DNA from: Desulfovibrio sp. | GTDB lineage: Bacteria; Desulfobacterota; Desulfovibrionia; Desulfovibrionales; Desulfovibrionaceae | Assembly: GCA_017454855.1 (NCBI GenBank) | Contig: JAFTCE010000092.1 | Location: 1 to 64,000 of the forward strand | Direction of reading: 5' to 3' | Length of the DNA stretch: 64,000 nucleotides | Shown here: one piece after another, positions 28,600 through 37,197 of the stretch | Layout of the letters: each line of letters opens with the position of its first letter | Numbering within the stretch: position 1 is the stretch's first letter | Notes under the pieces: model-generated | The model's database searches: none | Seen by the model: the letters and a program-made list of their open reading frames with translations, nothing else | Told to the model about the DNA's origin: nothing | Made by a program: the position numbers and the translations under genes

Positions 28600-29958
28600 T
28601 CAAAGCTCATCAACAACAGTGATGTGGCTGCGGATCATACCCATCCAGCAGCTAAAAGAAAAGATCCCGGTTTTGGACGGCGTGAAGGAAATTCGATTCT
28701 CTCCGGCCACGAGCTTTTGCGCGATGCCCAGCTCTGGAGCAAGAATTTCGTTATTGCAGCCAATGAGTTTCTCTTCGGGCACCAGCAGTGTCCAGGTGAC
28801 GGGCAGCCCGCGCTGGACCACAATGGGTTCGTAGGCGTCATAGTCAGCGAGGGATGTCACAACCTGCCCAGCACTGGTACGTTGTGCCCTCACGCCAACC
28901 GCTTCGGCCAAGGAAGGCATTTGGCCAGACAGCGCAAGTCCGTTGTGCAGCATGCCCAGGCCCAGGAGCATGACCAGGAGCGCAGCAGCTTGAAACAGAC
29001 GTTCCTTGCCCCGTTGCCCCAGCCTGCCCGTAACAAAGCCCAATCCGAGCATGGCGGGCAGGGTGCCGAGGCAAAAGGCGGACATGGCTAAGGCCCCTGC
29101 CCACGCGCTCCCTGTGCCCAAGGCATAGAGCTGCATGGACTGGAGCGGGCCGCAGGGCATGAGGCCGTTGGCAAGACCCACGAGCAGAGGTTTGAGAGTG
29201 TGGAGACCACCGTTTTGGCTGGGAACAGAAGCGTTTCGCCTGACAAGGAAGTGGCATTTGTCTACCAGCCAGCGTGGCGGGCGGGGTTGTAGGCGGCGCA
29301 GGAAGGCAAAACCGCCAAGCATGTTCAGGGCCATAAGCACCATGAAGACGCCTGCTGCGAGCATGATGGCGCCTCGTGCAGCCGGGGACAGCGTCAAAGC
29401 CTGGCCCAGACTGCCGACAATGGCTCCGACAATCCCATAGGAAAGCAGTCGTCCCAGCTGGTAGGACAGCACGGCAGGCCACGAAGTTCTGGCATCACGG
29501 GCAGCGGCCAGTCCCTGCGACATGGCGATGCCGCCGCACATGGCCAGGCAGTGCAGGGATGTCAGCAAGCCAACGCAAAACAAGGCCCAAAGGCTGGAGG
29601 CAGTGCCAGGATCAGGGAAATAGGCCGTCCATTGGCCCGGGACTGCCTGCCCCAGCAGCCAGAAAGCGAGTACCGTCAGTCCCAGGAAGCCCATGCTGCG
29701 TGCCGCTGTCCCCATGTCTGCAGCCTTGGCCTCTGCCGGAACAGGCTGATACCCGGCCTGACGGATGGCTTCTTCGAGGGATGCGCGACTCGGGACTTGG
29801 TCACATGCCGACAATGGCGTGATTTCTACCCAACCGCTGCTGAAACTGGCACGGGACGAAGCCACACCGGGTACGGCAGACAGCGCCTTTTCCACTGCGC
29901 GCTCGCAATTGGGGCACGTCATGCCCGAAACGCGTATGCGCACGGAGGATGTACTCAC
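28600..29958 (-). CDS. HMA-SafE/UreH-cupredoxin fusion, copper handling membrane protein
   Basis: 452 residues in three parts. The N-terminal HMA domain has GMTCPNCERAV near residue 11. The middle is a six-helix domain of the UreH/SafE (DsbD_2-like) family with SLHCLAMCGGIAMSQG and ANGLMPCGPLQSMQLY, whose paired cysteines suit metal or electron transfer. The C-terminal part (about 360-452) looks like a cupredoxin with FSCWMGMIRSHI. It starts with GTG overlapping the TGA of the DUF2318 gene, so the two are translationally coupled, and copA follows. The likely role is passing copper or reducing equivalents across the membrane alongside CopA (inference). Confidence 0.8.
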   Translation of the reverse strand: MSTSSVRIRVSGMTCPNCERAVEKALSAVPGVASSRASFSSGWVEITPLSACDQVPSRASLEEAIRQAGYQPVPAEAKAADMGTAARSMGFLGLTVLAFWLLGQAVPGQWTAYFPDPGTASSLWALFCVGLLTSLHCLAMCGGIAMSQGLAAARDARTSWPAVLSYQLGRLLSYGIVGAIVGSLGQALTLSPAARGAIMLAAGVFMVLMALNMLGGFAFLRRLQPRPPRWLVDKCHFLVRRNASVPSQNGGLHTLKPLLVGLANGLMPCGPLQSMQLYALGTGSAWAGALAMSAFCLGTLPAMLGLGFVTGRLGQRGKERLFQAAALLVMLLGLGMLHNGLALSGQMPSLAEAVGVRAQRTSAGQVVTSLADYDAYEPIVVQRGLPVTWTLLVPEEKLIGCNNEILAPELGIAQKLVAGENRISFTPSKTGIFSFSCWMGMIRSHITVVDEL

Positions 29959-30443
29959 GGCATTTCTCGCTTCCAGTTGCGAAATGCGGACGCATGGGCC
30001 GCCAGCACCGCTGCGGGAATGGTGATGTCTCCGGTGGCAGTTGGTTGTACTCCAGGCACGGCCAGGGGATTACAGCCATGCGCGCTGGCACCCACCTGTT
30101 CGGCAGGGAAAAAGTTGCCGCAGTTCTGACAGACGACGCCGCCTTTTTCAACGCCGAACCAGGCGCGAGGCGATCCGCTGCACGCCTGGCAGGTGTTGAA
30201 AGCCACACGCACCGTGCCATCCTTGGCGCGCAGGGCAAGAAGCTCCATGCGCGTGCCCTTGCTTTGCAAGGGTATGAACACCGGCTCTGCCGTGACATTT
30301 GACGTATGGATGGTCAAATTGCCCTGGTCATCAAGACGCCAGGGTACGCTGTTCTGGGGTTGCGCCACAGCGGCTGAGAAAAGAAGGCACAAACTAGCAA
30401 GAAGGATACCTGGCACTACGGTGGAAAAGCGTCGTTGCTCCAT
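29955..30443 (-). CDS. Exported DUF2318-family protein
   Basis: 162 residues with a signal peptide ending at AVAQ. The mature part has the DUF2318 cysteine pattern: AFNTCQACSG (CxxC), VVCQNCGNFF (CxxC) and HGCNPLAVPG. The family is usually linked to copper or iron uptake membrane systems and probably binds a metal. First gene of the copper operon and overlaps the next gene by 4 bp. GGAG precedes the ATG at 30443; the in-frame ATG further upstream would add 22 polar residues before the signal peptide. Confidence 0.8.
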   Translation of the reverse strand: MEQRRFSTVVPGILLASLCLLFSAAVAQPQNSVPWRLDDQGNLTIHTSNVTAEPVFIPLQSKGTRMELLALRAKDGTVRVAFNTCQACSGSPRAWFGVEKGGVVCQNCGNFFPAEQVGASAHGCNPLAVPGVQPTATGDITIPAAVLAAHASAFRNWKREMP

Positions 30444-30615
30444 TGTTGCTCCATCATCGGTTTTTTGTACTTGCGACTGTAACGCGTGAAACCCTGTCTT
30501 GTCAGGCATACCGGCGCAAAGATTCAGGATAATATCTTATCGAATTGCTAAGTTTGAACGTATTGTAGCGATGTGGAGATGCTTTGGCAAGGTGCTTTTC
30601 GCACGGGTACTGGTT

Positions 30616-32013
30616 TTATTGGGTTTTTTTTGCGCCTTGGAGCTTGCGAAAAATGGTGCTGCGGTTGGTATGGAAGAAATCGGCGACGCGTTGCACGGAA
30701 CCGTGAACCTCCACGGCCTTGAGCAAAAACTCGCGTTCCTTTTCGGCCATTATTTCGCGCAGGGGGCGACTGTCATAGAGATACTTCTCTGCAGTCTCTG
30801 GAGCATCCTGGCGCAGTCCGGAAATATGCGTCGGCAGATCGCGCGGCGAGACAAGTGGGCCGTTGAGGGTGATGACCAAGCTGTGTACGAGATTCTGCAA
30901 TTCACGCACATTGCCTGGCCAGTCATAGGCGGCGAGCCTTTCCAGCGTCACGTCCATGAAGGCTAGGGCCTTGCGGTACTTGGCGCAAAATTGGGCAAGA
31001 AAATGCTCGGCCAGCACGCGCACGTCTTCGCGGCGTTGGCGTAGGGGCGGGATGGCGACGGTAGCCACGTTGAGACGATAAAACAAATCTCGGCGAAAGG
31101 TTCCCTCTTCAACGCAGGCAGCCAAATCGCGATTGGTTGCGGCGATGATACGCACGTCGACCTTGCGCGGACTGGAGGCCCCAACGCGCATGATTTCCCC
31201 GTCCTGGAGGACGCGCAAGAGGCGCGTTTGCATGGCCAGGGGCAGTTCGCCCACTTCATCCAGAAAGACGGTCGCGCCATTGGCAATCTCAAAATACCCG
31301 GCCTTGCCCTTGTTCGAGGCTCCGGTAAAGGCGCCGGGCATGTAGCCGAAGAGTTCGGATTCCGTCAGGGTTTCGGAAATGCCGCCGCAATCCACCTTGA
31401 GCAGAACCTTGTCGCTTCGGGCAGAATGGGCATGGGTAAAGCGGGCGAAGACATCCTTGCCCGAACCCGTCTCTCCCAGGATAAGCACGGTGGCGTCTGT
31501 CTTGGCAAAACGCCGCAAGAGCGAGGTCACTTCCTCCATGGCCCGGCTTGCGTACAAAGGTTCTTTGAAGGTATTGCTGCCTTGCGCGACACAGGCCAGC
31601 TGATCATTGATCTGTTCAATCAATTTGCATTGCCCGGCCACTTGCTCCTGCAAGGAGGCCAGAAGACTGACGTCGCGGGCAAAGGTACACACCAGGCAGA
31701 GAGCGCCCTGGGCATCAAAGACGGGAAAACCCATGAGGACTAGCTTTTTTCCGTTTTTCAACTGCTGCACACGCGTTGTGGGGCGTCCCGTACGCACAAT
31801 CTCGGGATTCAAAATGCAGTCGAAGGTGCCTTCCTGCATGAGATCGCGGACATTTTTGCCTTCTATCTGCTCCTGCGTCAGCCCTGTCAGCTGCTCATAC
31901 ATGCGATTGACGCACAAACTGACCCCGGCGGCATCACTGATGAATACGCCTTCGGGCAAAGCGTCGAGGATGCTATGCACATTGCGCGCAAGAAGTTCGT
32001 CACATTTTGTCAT
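30616..32013 (-). CDS. PAS-domain sigma-54-dependent transcriptional activator
   Basis: 465 residues. A PAS domain (about 10-130, ILDALPEGVFISDAAG) is followed by a sigma-54 AAA+ domain: Walker A GETGSGKDVFARF near 179, the sigma-54 contact loop GAFTGA near 228, and RDLFYRLNVATVAIPPLR. A C-terminal Fis-type helix-turn-helix reads VQRVADFFHTNRSTIFRKL. It activates sigma-54 promoters in response to a ligand or redox signal sensed by PAS. Upstream of the copper operon on the same strand, 172 bp apart; I found no clear -24/-12 site there, so its targets are unknown. The ATG at 32013 has AGGT at 8 bp. Confidence 0.88.
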   Translation of the reverse strand: MTKCDELLARNVHSILDALPEGVFISDAAGVSLCVNRMYEQLTGLTQEQIEGKNVRDLMQEGTFDCILNPEIVRTGRPTTRVQQLKNGKKLVLMGFPVFDAQGALCLVCTFARDVSLLASLQEQVAGQCKLIEQINDQLACVAQGSNTFKEPLYASRAMEEVTSLLRRFAKTDATVLILGETGSGKDVFARFTHAHSARSDKVLLKVDCGGISETLTESELFGYMPGAFTGASNKGKAGYFEIANGATVFLDEVGELPLAMQTRLLRVLQDGEIMRVGASSPRKVDVRIIAATNRDLAACVEEGTFRRDLFYRLNVATVAIPPLRQRREDVRVLAEHFLAQFCAKYRKALAFMDVTLERLAAYDWPGNVRELQNLVHSLVITLNGPLVSPRDLPTHISGLRQDAPETAEKYLYDSRPLREIMAEKEREFLLKAVEVHGSVQRVADFFHTNRSTIFRKLQGAKKTQ

Positions 32014-32079
32014 GCGCTTGACCTGTAGTCCAGCAGAGAGCGCTTGGAAGCAGGATTCGTTCGCTGTCTGTCGCAAAAG

Positions 32080-32112
32080 GAAAAAACCCGTTCGGGACAA
32101 GCCTAAACGGGT
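32080..32112 (-). terminator. Rho-independent terminator of the tRNA transcript
   Basis: On the minus strand ACCCGTT (32112-32106) pairs with AACGGGT (32092-32086), followed by a run of T's. It lies 24 bp after the tRNA-Asp 3' end. Confidence 0.75.
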
Positions 32113-32135
32113 CTTTTCAAGATTCACCGAAAAAA

Positions 32136-32213
<78 letters not shown>

Positions 32214-32240
32214 GTTGTTGTATAAACCATTGTCAAGCTG

Positions 32241-32316
32241 TGGTGGGCAGTACAGGACTTGAACCTGTGACCCCCGCCGTGTGAAGGCGATGCTCTACCA
32301 ACTGAGCTAACTGCCC
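32241..32316 (-). tRNA. tRNA-Val (CAC)
   Basis: Acceptor GGGCAGT/ACTGCCC, D-arm TAGCTCAGTTGGTAGAGC, anticodon loop TTCACAC with CAC, T-arm AGGTTCAAGTCCT, and encoded CCA. A promoter is visible upstream. Confidence 0.93.
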
Positions 32317-32639
32317 TGACGAAGTTCTTGTATGCAATCCTGTCCCCAAAGTCAAGCAAAAAAAGAAAAAAATTTTTTTAGCTCTCCATACTGGCAGCAA
32401 TGAGCGTGCATCTGCAATGATCTCGTGGTTTTTTGCCAAAAATTCACGACGGAAACTGAGGTTTGTCTTTATTGACGTTCGTTTTCAATCTAGATATTTT
32501 CTAAAAAAATGAGCATGGAAAGTACCTGCGCACCGACGCCGCGTCCTATACGGATGGAACCAGGCCCGAGAATACGTTGTCCGGGCCAATCAGCCAGACG
32601 ACAGGGCGTGGCTGGCACGCGTTTTTTAGAGGAGTTTGC
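32317..32639. other. Gap between tRNA genes and effector locus
   Basis: 323 bp. Apart from the tRNA promoter it holds an A/T homopolymer stretch (32357-32380) and, at about 32460-32510, an AT-rich stretch with TTTTCAAT that may be the promoter region of the chaperone/effector pair. No gene is seen. Confidence 0.45.
32327..32355 (-). promoter_or_regulatory. Sigma-70 promoter of the tRNA genes
   Basis: On the minus strand TTGACT (32355-32350) and TACAAG (32332-32327) are spaced 17 bp apart, 10 bp before the tRNA-Val 5' end. Confidence 0.6.
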
Positions 32640-33116
32640 ATGGCTACATTACGAGAAATGGCGCAACAATTTGCTGATGACAATGATTGTACCCTGGAAA
32701 TGCTTGATCATGGGTACGGCGGCACACTGGTGTTCGGGCCTCTGCGCGTGCGCCTGATGCTGCAGCCTGGCGGCAGCATGCTAGTGCTGCAGACCGGGGT
32801 TGGTATCCTGCCGTCTGAGGATCGCGAAAAACTGGCGTTGAAGCTCCTGGCCGCCAATGACCTGCTGCAGGCTACGCGTGGTCTGACCCTGGGCCTGAAC
32901 ATGGATGCCGGGGTCATCACGCTGCAAACAGCCTGGGACATCACTACCTTACATCAAGAAGCTTTTTCCAATCTGGTACGCAATGTTGTCACCGAGACGA
33001 CACGCTGGCTGGAAAAGCTGTCTGATCCCAACTGGGCTGAAGGGGATAGGAATGCGGTTTCGGGCGACGTTTCCGCCAGCGATCTCTTGGCCAACAATAT
33101 GTACTTGAAAATATAG
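32640..33116 (+). CDS. CesT-like type III secretion chaperone
   Basis: 158 residues. A helical N-terminus (LREMAQQFADDN) is followed by beta strands (LVFGPLRVRLMLQPGGSMLVLQ), then LLAANDLLQATRGLTLGLN and a C-terminal helix with ETTRWLEKL. This is the strand and helix order of CesT chaperones, though with less sequence likeness than the one at 10329. It starts at 32640, where AGAGGAG lies 5 bp upstream; an in-frame ATG at 32577 lacks a ribosome site. The effector-like gene begins 10 bp downstream, and the two form a chaperone-effector pair. Confidence 0.7.
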   Translation: MATLREMAQQFADDNDCTLEMLDHGYGGTLVFGPLRVRLMLQPGGSMLVLQTGVGILPSEDREKLALKLLAANDLLQATRGLTLGLNMDAGVITLQTAWDITTLHQEAFSNLVRNVVTETTRWLEKLSDPNWAEGDRNAVSGDVSASDLLANNMYLKI

Positions 33117-33126
33117 GAGAGAATCC

Positions 33127-34320
33127 ATGCCACCTGTCATAAACAATGCGGCGGACTTGATCCGCAATATCAATGCCGGCAGCAGCTTCGAACTGACGGC
33201 AAACAACGAGATCAAAAAGCAGGGATTCTTTGCCAAGCTCTTGCAAAGCATTGGAGACGCCATCTGGCGCAGTGCGGAGGCCATCCAAGAACGGCAGGCG
33301 AATTTGGATGCGGCCATGGCCGACATGCTGCGTGGAACCGAGTCCCTGCCCAACCTCACCCAGCAAAATCTGCTGGACGCTGCGGACAAACTTCCGACGG
33401 CCTTTGAAAGCACCTTGGCATCAATCCAATCTCGGCTGGACATCGCGCAGTTCCCCAAGGGAACCAAGTCCATCGCCCAGACCATTCTCGACAAGACCGA
33501 GGATGCGCAAGCGGCCAAGTCCGTGGGGACGTGGAAGGACAGCGAGCAGATTTCAGCGAAGGACATGCAGAAGTTCAACGCTGCGCTCAAGAATGAGATG
33601 AACAACTATTTGAAGGATGTTCTCCGTAATGGTGAAAATTTTGATACCCAGGAAGGCATATCCAAACAGTTGATGACGGATGCCTCAAGAGAGGTCATCA
33701 CAATAAAGGGGAAAACCTATACGGGCACGGGCGACAACGACGAGCGCGCCATAAACGCCTTAAAGGATGTCATTCAGGATCCAGGGGCGCGACGTCTCGT
33801 GAGTACCCTGATGTGTCAGACCAGCCTCGGCTCCATAAGCACGGCGTTGAGCCAGGGCGTGCTTGCCGATGAAAAGGGTTTTGTGCCCCAGGGACTGCCC
33901 AAAAGTAATGACACCTATATGATAGGTGGCGGGGCTGCCACTGGCTTGGCAGAGTATTCTACGAATGTTGCTGTTCAAACGAGCGGTGGCACGCCCGGCC
34001 ACCCTGAAAAGGCAACGATCACGCTCACCCAAAAGCTTCCCATACAGCTCCTGGAGGCAAAGAGCAATAAGCTGGAAGACAAACTCGCGGGCAATGTCTA
34101 CGTGACACTAGTTCAGGAATGCACCTTGGGCAAACATCCCAGCATTTCCGACCTCAAGGTCAACTTCAGCTACTTGGGGCCAAACGATCCAGCCCCGAAC
34201 CGTGATCACATTGTCGAGGAGCCTCAGGGGAATGATTCAGCCCCGATCCTTGGTCAAATTACCGGGGAGTTCAAGCAACAGCTCGAGCAACGGCTGAACG
34301 CAGGTCTATTGAAGCCATAG
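33127..34320 (+). CDS. Putative type III secreted effector
   Basis: 397 residues, soluble, with no signal peptide. The N-terminal 25 residues are rich in Asn, Ser and Ala (MPPVINNAADLIRN), consistent with a type III signal. The next 150 residues are helical (residues 30-75 could form coiled coil). The C-terminal half (about 205-390) has beta-strand features, including KGKTYTGTGDNDERAINALKDV, YMIGGGAATGLAEYS and NVYVTLVQECTLG, followed by a Pro-rich linker. I recognise no enzyme domain. Pairing with the chaperone gene 10 bp upstream is the main evidence for secretion. AGGAGA precedes the ATG. Confidence 0.6.
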   Translation: MPPVINNAADLIRNINAGSSFELTANNEIKKQGFFAKLLQSIGDAIWRSAEAIQERQANLDAAMADMLRGTESLPNLTQQNLLDAADKLPTAFESTLASIQSRLDIAQFPKGTKSIAQTILDKTEDAQAAKSVGTWKDSEQISAKDMQKFNAALKNEMNNYLKDVLRNGENFDTQEGISKQLMTDASREVITIKGKTYTGTGDNDERAINALKDVIQDPGARRLVSTLMCQTSLGSISTALSQGVLADEKGFVPQGLPKSNDTYMIGGGAATGLAEYSTNVAVQTSGGTPGHPEKATITLTQKLPIQLLEAKSNKLEDKLAGNVYVTLVQECTLGKHPSISDLKVNFSYLGPNDPAPNRDHIVEEPQGNDSAPILGQITGEFKQQLEQRLNAGLLKP

Positions 34321-34353
34321 CGGCTGTCGTCATCAAAAGTACCTTACGACTCA

Positions 34354-34401
34354 CATCCGCCGGTGACGGAGTCAGTCGGCGGATGGGGTGTGGATTGAAA
34401 C
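34354..34401 (+). repeat. CRISPR-like repeat remnant A with hairpin
   Basis: CATCCGCCG (34354-34362) pairs with CGGCGGATG (34377-34385), and the element ends in GTGGATTGAAAC (34390-34401), the usual 3' end of type I-C CRISPR repeats. The same element recurs at 62649. No array or cas gene is adjacent. Confidence 0.5.
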
Positions 34402-34487
34402 GTTCCGTATCTAGACTATGAACAGTTGCTTGCACGCGATTGAGGGAAAGAGTATCATCGAGAAAAGGCAATATTGGGGCCATCTCC

Positions 34488-35291
34488 ATGAAAATTTTTC
34501 CCTCTTTCGCCGTTCTGCTGGTCTGGGTCTGTGTACTGACAAGCACTGCGTCCCTGGCGCGCGTGGTGGATGGCAATGCCATCATGGATCAGCCCATGCG
34601 CGAAAATCTCTGTGCACTGACTTTTGACGACGGGCCTTCCCCGTACACGCCGCAGCTCCTGGATGTCCTTGCCGAGTACGGCATCCCCGCCACATTTTTT
34701 CTCCTTGGGCGCAATGCCCTCCAGTATCCTGACATTGTGCGCCGTATGCTGGCCGAGGGCCATGAGGTGGGCAATCATACCTATACGCATCCCAGGCTGA
34801 ACAGGCTGGGGCGTCTGCGTCAGGAACAGGAATTACAACGCACGGACGCCATCTTGCGTGACCTTGGCGCGCAACCCGTACTCATACGTCCCCCCTATGG
34901 TCTCTACAATGCCACGACAAAGGGCATTGCTGAGCGCATGGGGGCGAGCCTGATACTCTGGTCCTTGGACAGCAATGACTGGCGGCGTCTGCCCGACAGC
35001 TATGCCGACCTGCGCAGCACACGTGGCACTGTGTACGCGCCCGGCACGCTGCGCGGCATCTTTCTTTTTCACGACACACATGAGACTACAGTGGAAGATG
35101 TGCCGCGCATTGTCCGTGATCTGCGTCTCGGCGGTTGCCAACGTTTCGTCACGGTCAGCGATTACCTGGAAGGGCTTCTGGACCCGGAACCGTGCCTACT
35201 CATGCCACGCAATACCGCAGACACGCTTGTGCCGCAGCAGGCAAGCCGTCAAAGCCCCAATCCCGACGGAGGAGAACATGACCTCCCTTGA
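34488..35291 (+). CDS. Exported polysaccharide deacetylase (NodB family)
   Basis: 267 residues with a signal peptide (FPSFAVLLVWVCVLTSTASLA). The NodB domain is complete: TFDDGPSP near 44 with the catalytic and metal-binding Asp pair, NHTYTHP near 95 with the metal histidines, RPPYG near 133, SLDSNDW, and LFHDTHE for the second catalytic His. It removes acetyl groups from N-acetylglucosamine in peptidoglycan or another polysaccharide in the envelope. The start at 34488 directly precedes the signal peptide. The C-terminal 30 residues are Pro- and Gln-rich. It overlaps the next small gene by 14 bp. Confidence 0.88.
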   Translation: MKIFPSFAVLLVWVCVLTSTASLARVVDGNAIMDQPMRENLCALTFDDGPSPYTPQLLDVLAEYGIPATFFLLGRNALQYPDIVRRMLAEGHEVGNHTYTHPRLNRLGRLRQEQELQRTDAILRDLGAQPVLIRPPYGLYNATTKGIAERMGASLILWSLDSNDWRRLPDSYADLRSTRGTVYAPGTLRGIFLFHDTHETTVEDVPRIVRDLRLGGCQRFVTVSDYLEGLLDPEPCLLMPRNTADTLVPQQASRQSPNPDGGEHDLP

Positions 35292-35496
35292 TCCCCTGTC
35301 CGGTATCACCCTCTACGTGCCCGACGGCAATGGGACGAACAGCATCAGCTTTGCGCCGTCTTGGATCAATGACGTGACGGCGGCCCAGGACGAAGTGCTG
35401 TCTGCCAACAGCAGTATGTCCTTTAATGAAACGCAGTTTCGCATTGTTGCCGCCAACATGGACGACATCGGCGCCATCGTCAGCCACTGGGCCTGA
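35278..35496 (+). CDS. Small hypothetical protein of 72 residues
   Basis: This frame starts at an ATG with a very strong site (GGAGGAG, 3 bp before it) inside the end of the deacetylase gene, so translation is coupled. The product (MTSLDPLSGITLYVPDG...) has no signal peptide or membrane helix and ends HWA. It is rich in Asn and Ser with a regular alternation of polar and hydrophobic residues. I do not recognise a family. The coupling and ribosome site argue that it is real. Confidence 0.6.
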   Translation: MTSLDPLSGITLYVPDGNGTNSISFAPSWINDVTAAQDEVLSANSSMSFNETQFRIVAANMDDIGAIVSHWA

Positions 35497-35517
35497 ATTG
35501 TTGCCTGGGCAGCGCGT

Positions 35518-36285
35518 TCAGCCGAGCAATTTGGCGGCAAAGGCCGCCGCGCCAAAGCCATTGTCGATGTTGACCACGGCAACGCCCGGGGCACAGGAGC
35601 AGAGCATAGTGGTCAGGGCGGCGCGACCGCCTTCGCCGAGGCCATAGCCGACAGATGTGGGCACGGCCAGCACCGGACAGGGCACAAGACCGGTCAAAAC
35701 CCCGGGCAGCGCCCCCTCCATACCGGCCACGGCAATGATGACCTTGGCTTCGCGCAAAGCCTGCACATGGGGCAAAAGCCGGTGCAGCCCGGCCACGCCC
35801 ACATCCGTGATGCAGGCGCAGGATTTGTCCCAAAACACGAGTGCGCCAAAGCATTCCAGAGCCACGGGCATGTCGGCGGCACCGGCAGAAATGACCACGG
35901 CTTTCCCCTGCTGCGGCAAGGGCGAAGCGATGGCCTTGGCAAATGCCTCCGGCCCGTTGAGGGCAAAAAGGCGGGCTTCTGGCCAATAACAACCGTTCGG
36001 GAAGTGTGTGCGCAAGAGCTGACCCTGGGGCGGGCTGACTCGGCTGACCAGCACCGGCCCAGCCGATGCCAGATGGCGTACACAGGCTACCAGGGCTGCA
36101 TCGCTCTTGCCCTGGGCGAAGACGGTTTCTCCTAGGCCGGTGCGCCAGGGGCGTTGCGTGTCCAGGGACAGGCCGCGCAGGGCATCGCGCACGGCACCGT
36201 CGCCGAGACGCAGCAGGCCCTCCTGGGGCGAAAGAGTGCCCTTGGCCACGCGCTGCAAAATGTCCAGCGTTTCATACTCTTGCAT
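35518..36285 (-). CDS. larB: LarB, carboxylase for the nickel-pincer cofactor
   Basis: 255 residues. The C-terminal AIR-carboxylase-like domain is distinctive: VVISAGAADMPVALE, DVGVAGLHRLL, VAGMEGALPGVLTGL, PTSVGYG, and VVNIDNGFGAA. LarB carboxylates and hydrolyses nicotinic acid adenine dinucleotide to make the precursor of the nickel-pincer nucleotide cofactor used by lactate racemase and relatives. LarC and LarE, which complete the pathway, are not in the window. The gene is 8 bp downstream of sfsA on the same strand, so the two are likely cotranscribed, and it is convergent with the 72-residue gene. GGAAAACCC precedes the ATG. Confidence 0.92.
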   Translation of the reverse strand: MQEYETLDILQRVAKGTLSPQEGLLRLGDGAVRDALRGLSLDTQRPWRTGLGETVFAQGKSDAALVACVRHLASAGPVLVSRVSPPQGQLLRTHFPNGCYWPEARLFALNGPEAFAKAIASPLPQQGKAVVISAGAADMPVALECFGALVFWDKSCACITDVGVAGLHRLLPHVQALREAKVIIAVAGMEGALPGVLTGLVPCPVLAVPTSVGYGLGEGGRAALTTMLCSCAPGVAVVNIDNGFGAAAFAAKLLG

Positions 36286-36293
36286 GGGTTTTC

Positions 36294-37121
36294 CTACTCT
36301 ATGTTGCGTCTTGTGTCCCGCACAGGCAGGGGAGCGCCAAGGTCTATGCCGCGTAGCCCCACATGGGCGCGATAGGGATACATTTCCACGCCTGCGGCCC
36401 TGGCCTCGTAAAAGAGCGCGGCATAGTCGGGGTCAATGTACTCTGCCGGGGCAAAGCATGTGCCGTCCGCTCGCTGCACCAGGTAAAACATGGCGGCGCG
36501 TTCCCCCTGGGCCACAATGTCCATGAGTGTGCGCAAATGTTTTTGGCCGCGCAGGCTGACCGCGTCCGGGAAACAGGCGGCGTCGTCCTCCACCAAGGTA
36601 ACGTTCTTGCATTCCACCCAGAGGGGCGGCATGTCCGGTGCGCTGAACAGTCCATCCAGGCGGCTTTCGCCGCGTCGGGCCTCGCGCTTGAGACTGGCAT
36701 AGCCAGCGGCAAAGGGCAGGCGATTGGCGTGAAATGCGGCCTCCAGCATGCGATTGGGCACAGAGGTATTCACGCCCACCCAGAATCCGCAGCCATAGGG
36801 GCCAGGCGGCGCGTCTGGCGAGGGAAAACTGCCAGCGGGTAGGGCGCGTTCCTCCAGCCAAACGGCTTCTTGGGTGAAGGCGAGCTTGCGACCGGCCCCG
36901 GCTGCGGGCGAGGCCAGCACGGGGGTGCCGGGACGAAGCAGGCCGAGCATACTGCCGGAATTGTTGCTGTGGATCCAGAGATCAGCGCCCTTATGCCTGA
37001 GGCGGACACAAAACCTCTTGCGCCGTTCCACAAAAAATCCGGTTATGCACCCGGTGGGAAAGGGGAGAAGTGGGGTACGCTCTGAAGGGGCCTTGCGCTC
37101 TGGCAGTGTGTTTACACGCAT
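36294..37121 (-). CDS. sfsA: SfsA family protein
   Basis: 275 residues. The SfsA family signature runs through the whole length: [14 protein letters not shown] near the start, [16 protein letters not shown] (the usual Thr of the NTGRM motif is Ser here), [13 protein letters not shown] (the PD-(D/E)xK-like motif), [15 protein letters not shown] and [21 protein letters not shown]. The family was named for sugar fermentation stimulation; it is thought to bind DNA and may be a nuclease. The start is unsure between 37121 and 37139, neither with a clear ribosome site. The gene lies divergent to the aminotransferase across fewer than 80 bp. Confidence 0.88.
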   Translation of the reverse strand: MRVNTLPERKAPSERTPLLPFPTGCITGFFVERRKRFCVRLRHKGADLWIHSNNSGSMLGLLRPGTPVLASPAAGAGRKLAFTQEAVWLEERALPAGSFPSPDAPPGPYGCGFWVGVNTSVPNRMLEAAFHANRLPFAAGYASLKREARRGESRLDGLFSAPDMPPLWVECKNVTLVEDDAACFPDAVSLRGQKHLRTLMDIVAQGERAAMFYLVQRADGTCFAPAEYIDPDYAALFYEARAAGVEMYPYRAHVGLRGIDLGAPLPVRDTRRNIE

Positions 37122-37197
37122 GAATGAACTTGCTACCATGTTTTGGCTGTCTTGTCATGCCTGCCTCCCATCCCGCAACCGCCAAGGAGCTTTTCTT

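Noticed and set aside
30444..30615. Sigma-54 -24/-12 site upstream of the copper operon
   Set aside because: No GG-N10-GC element with correct surrounding bases was found on the minus strand.
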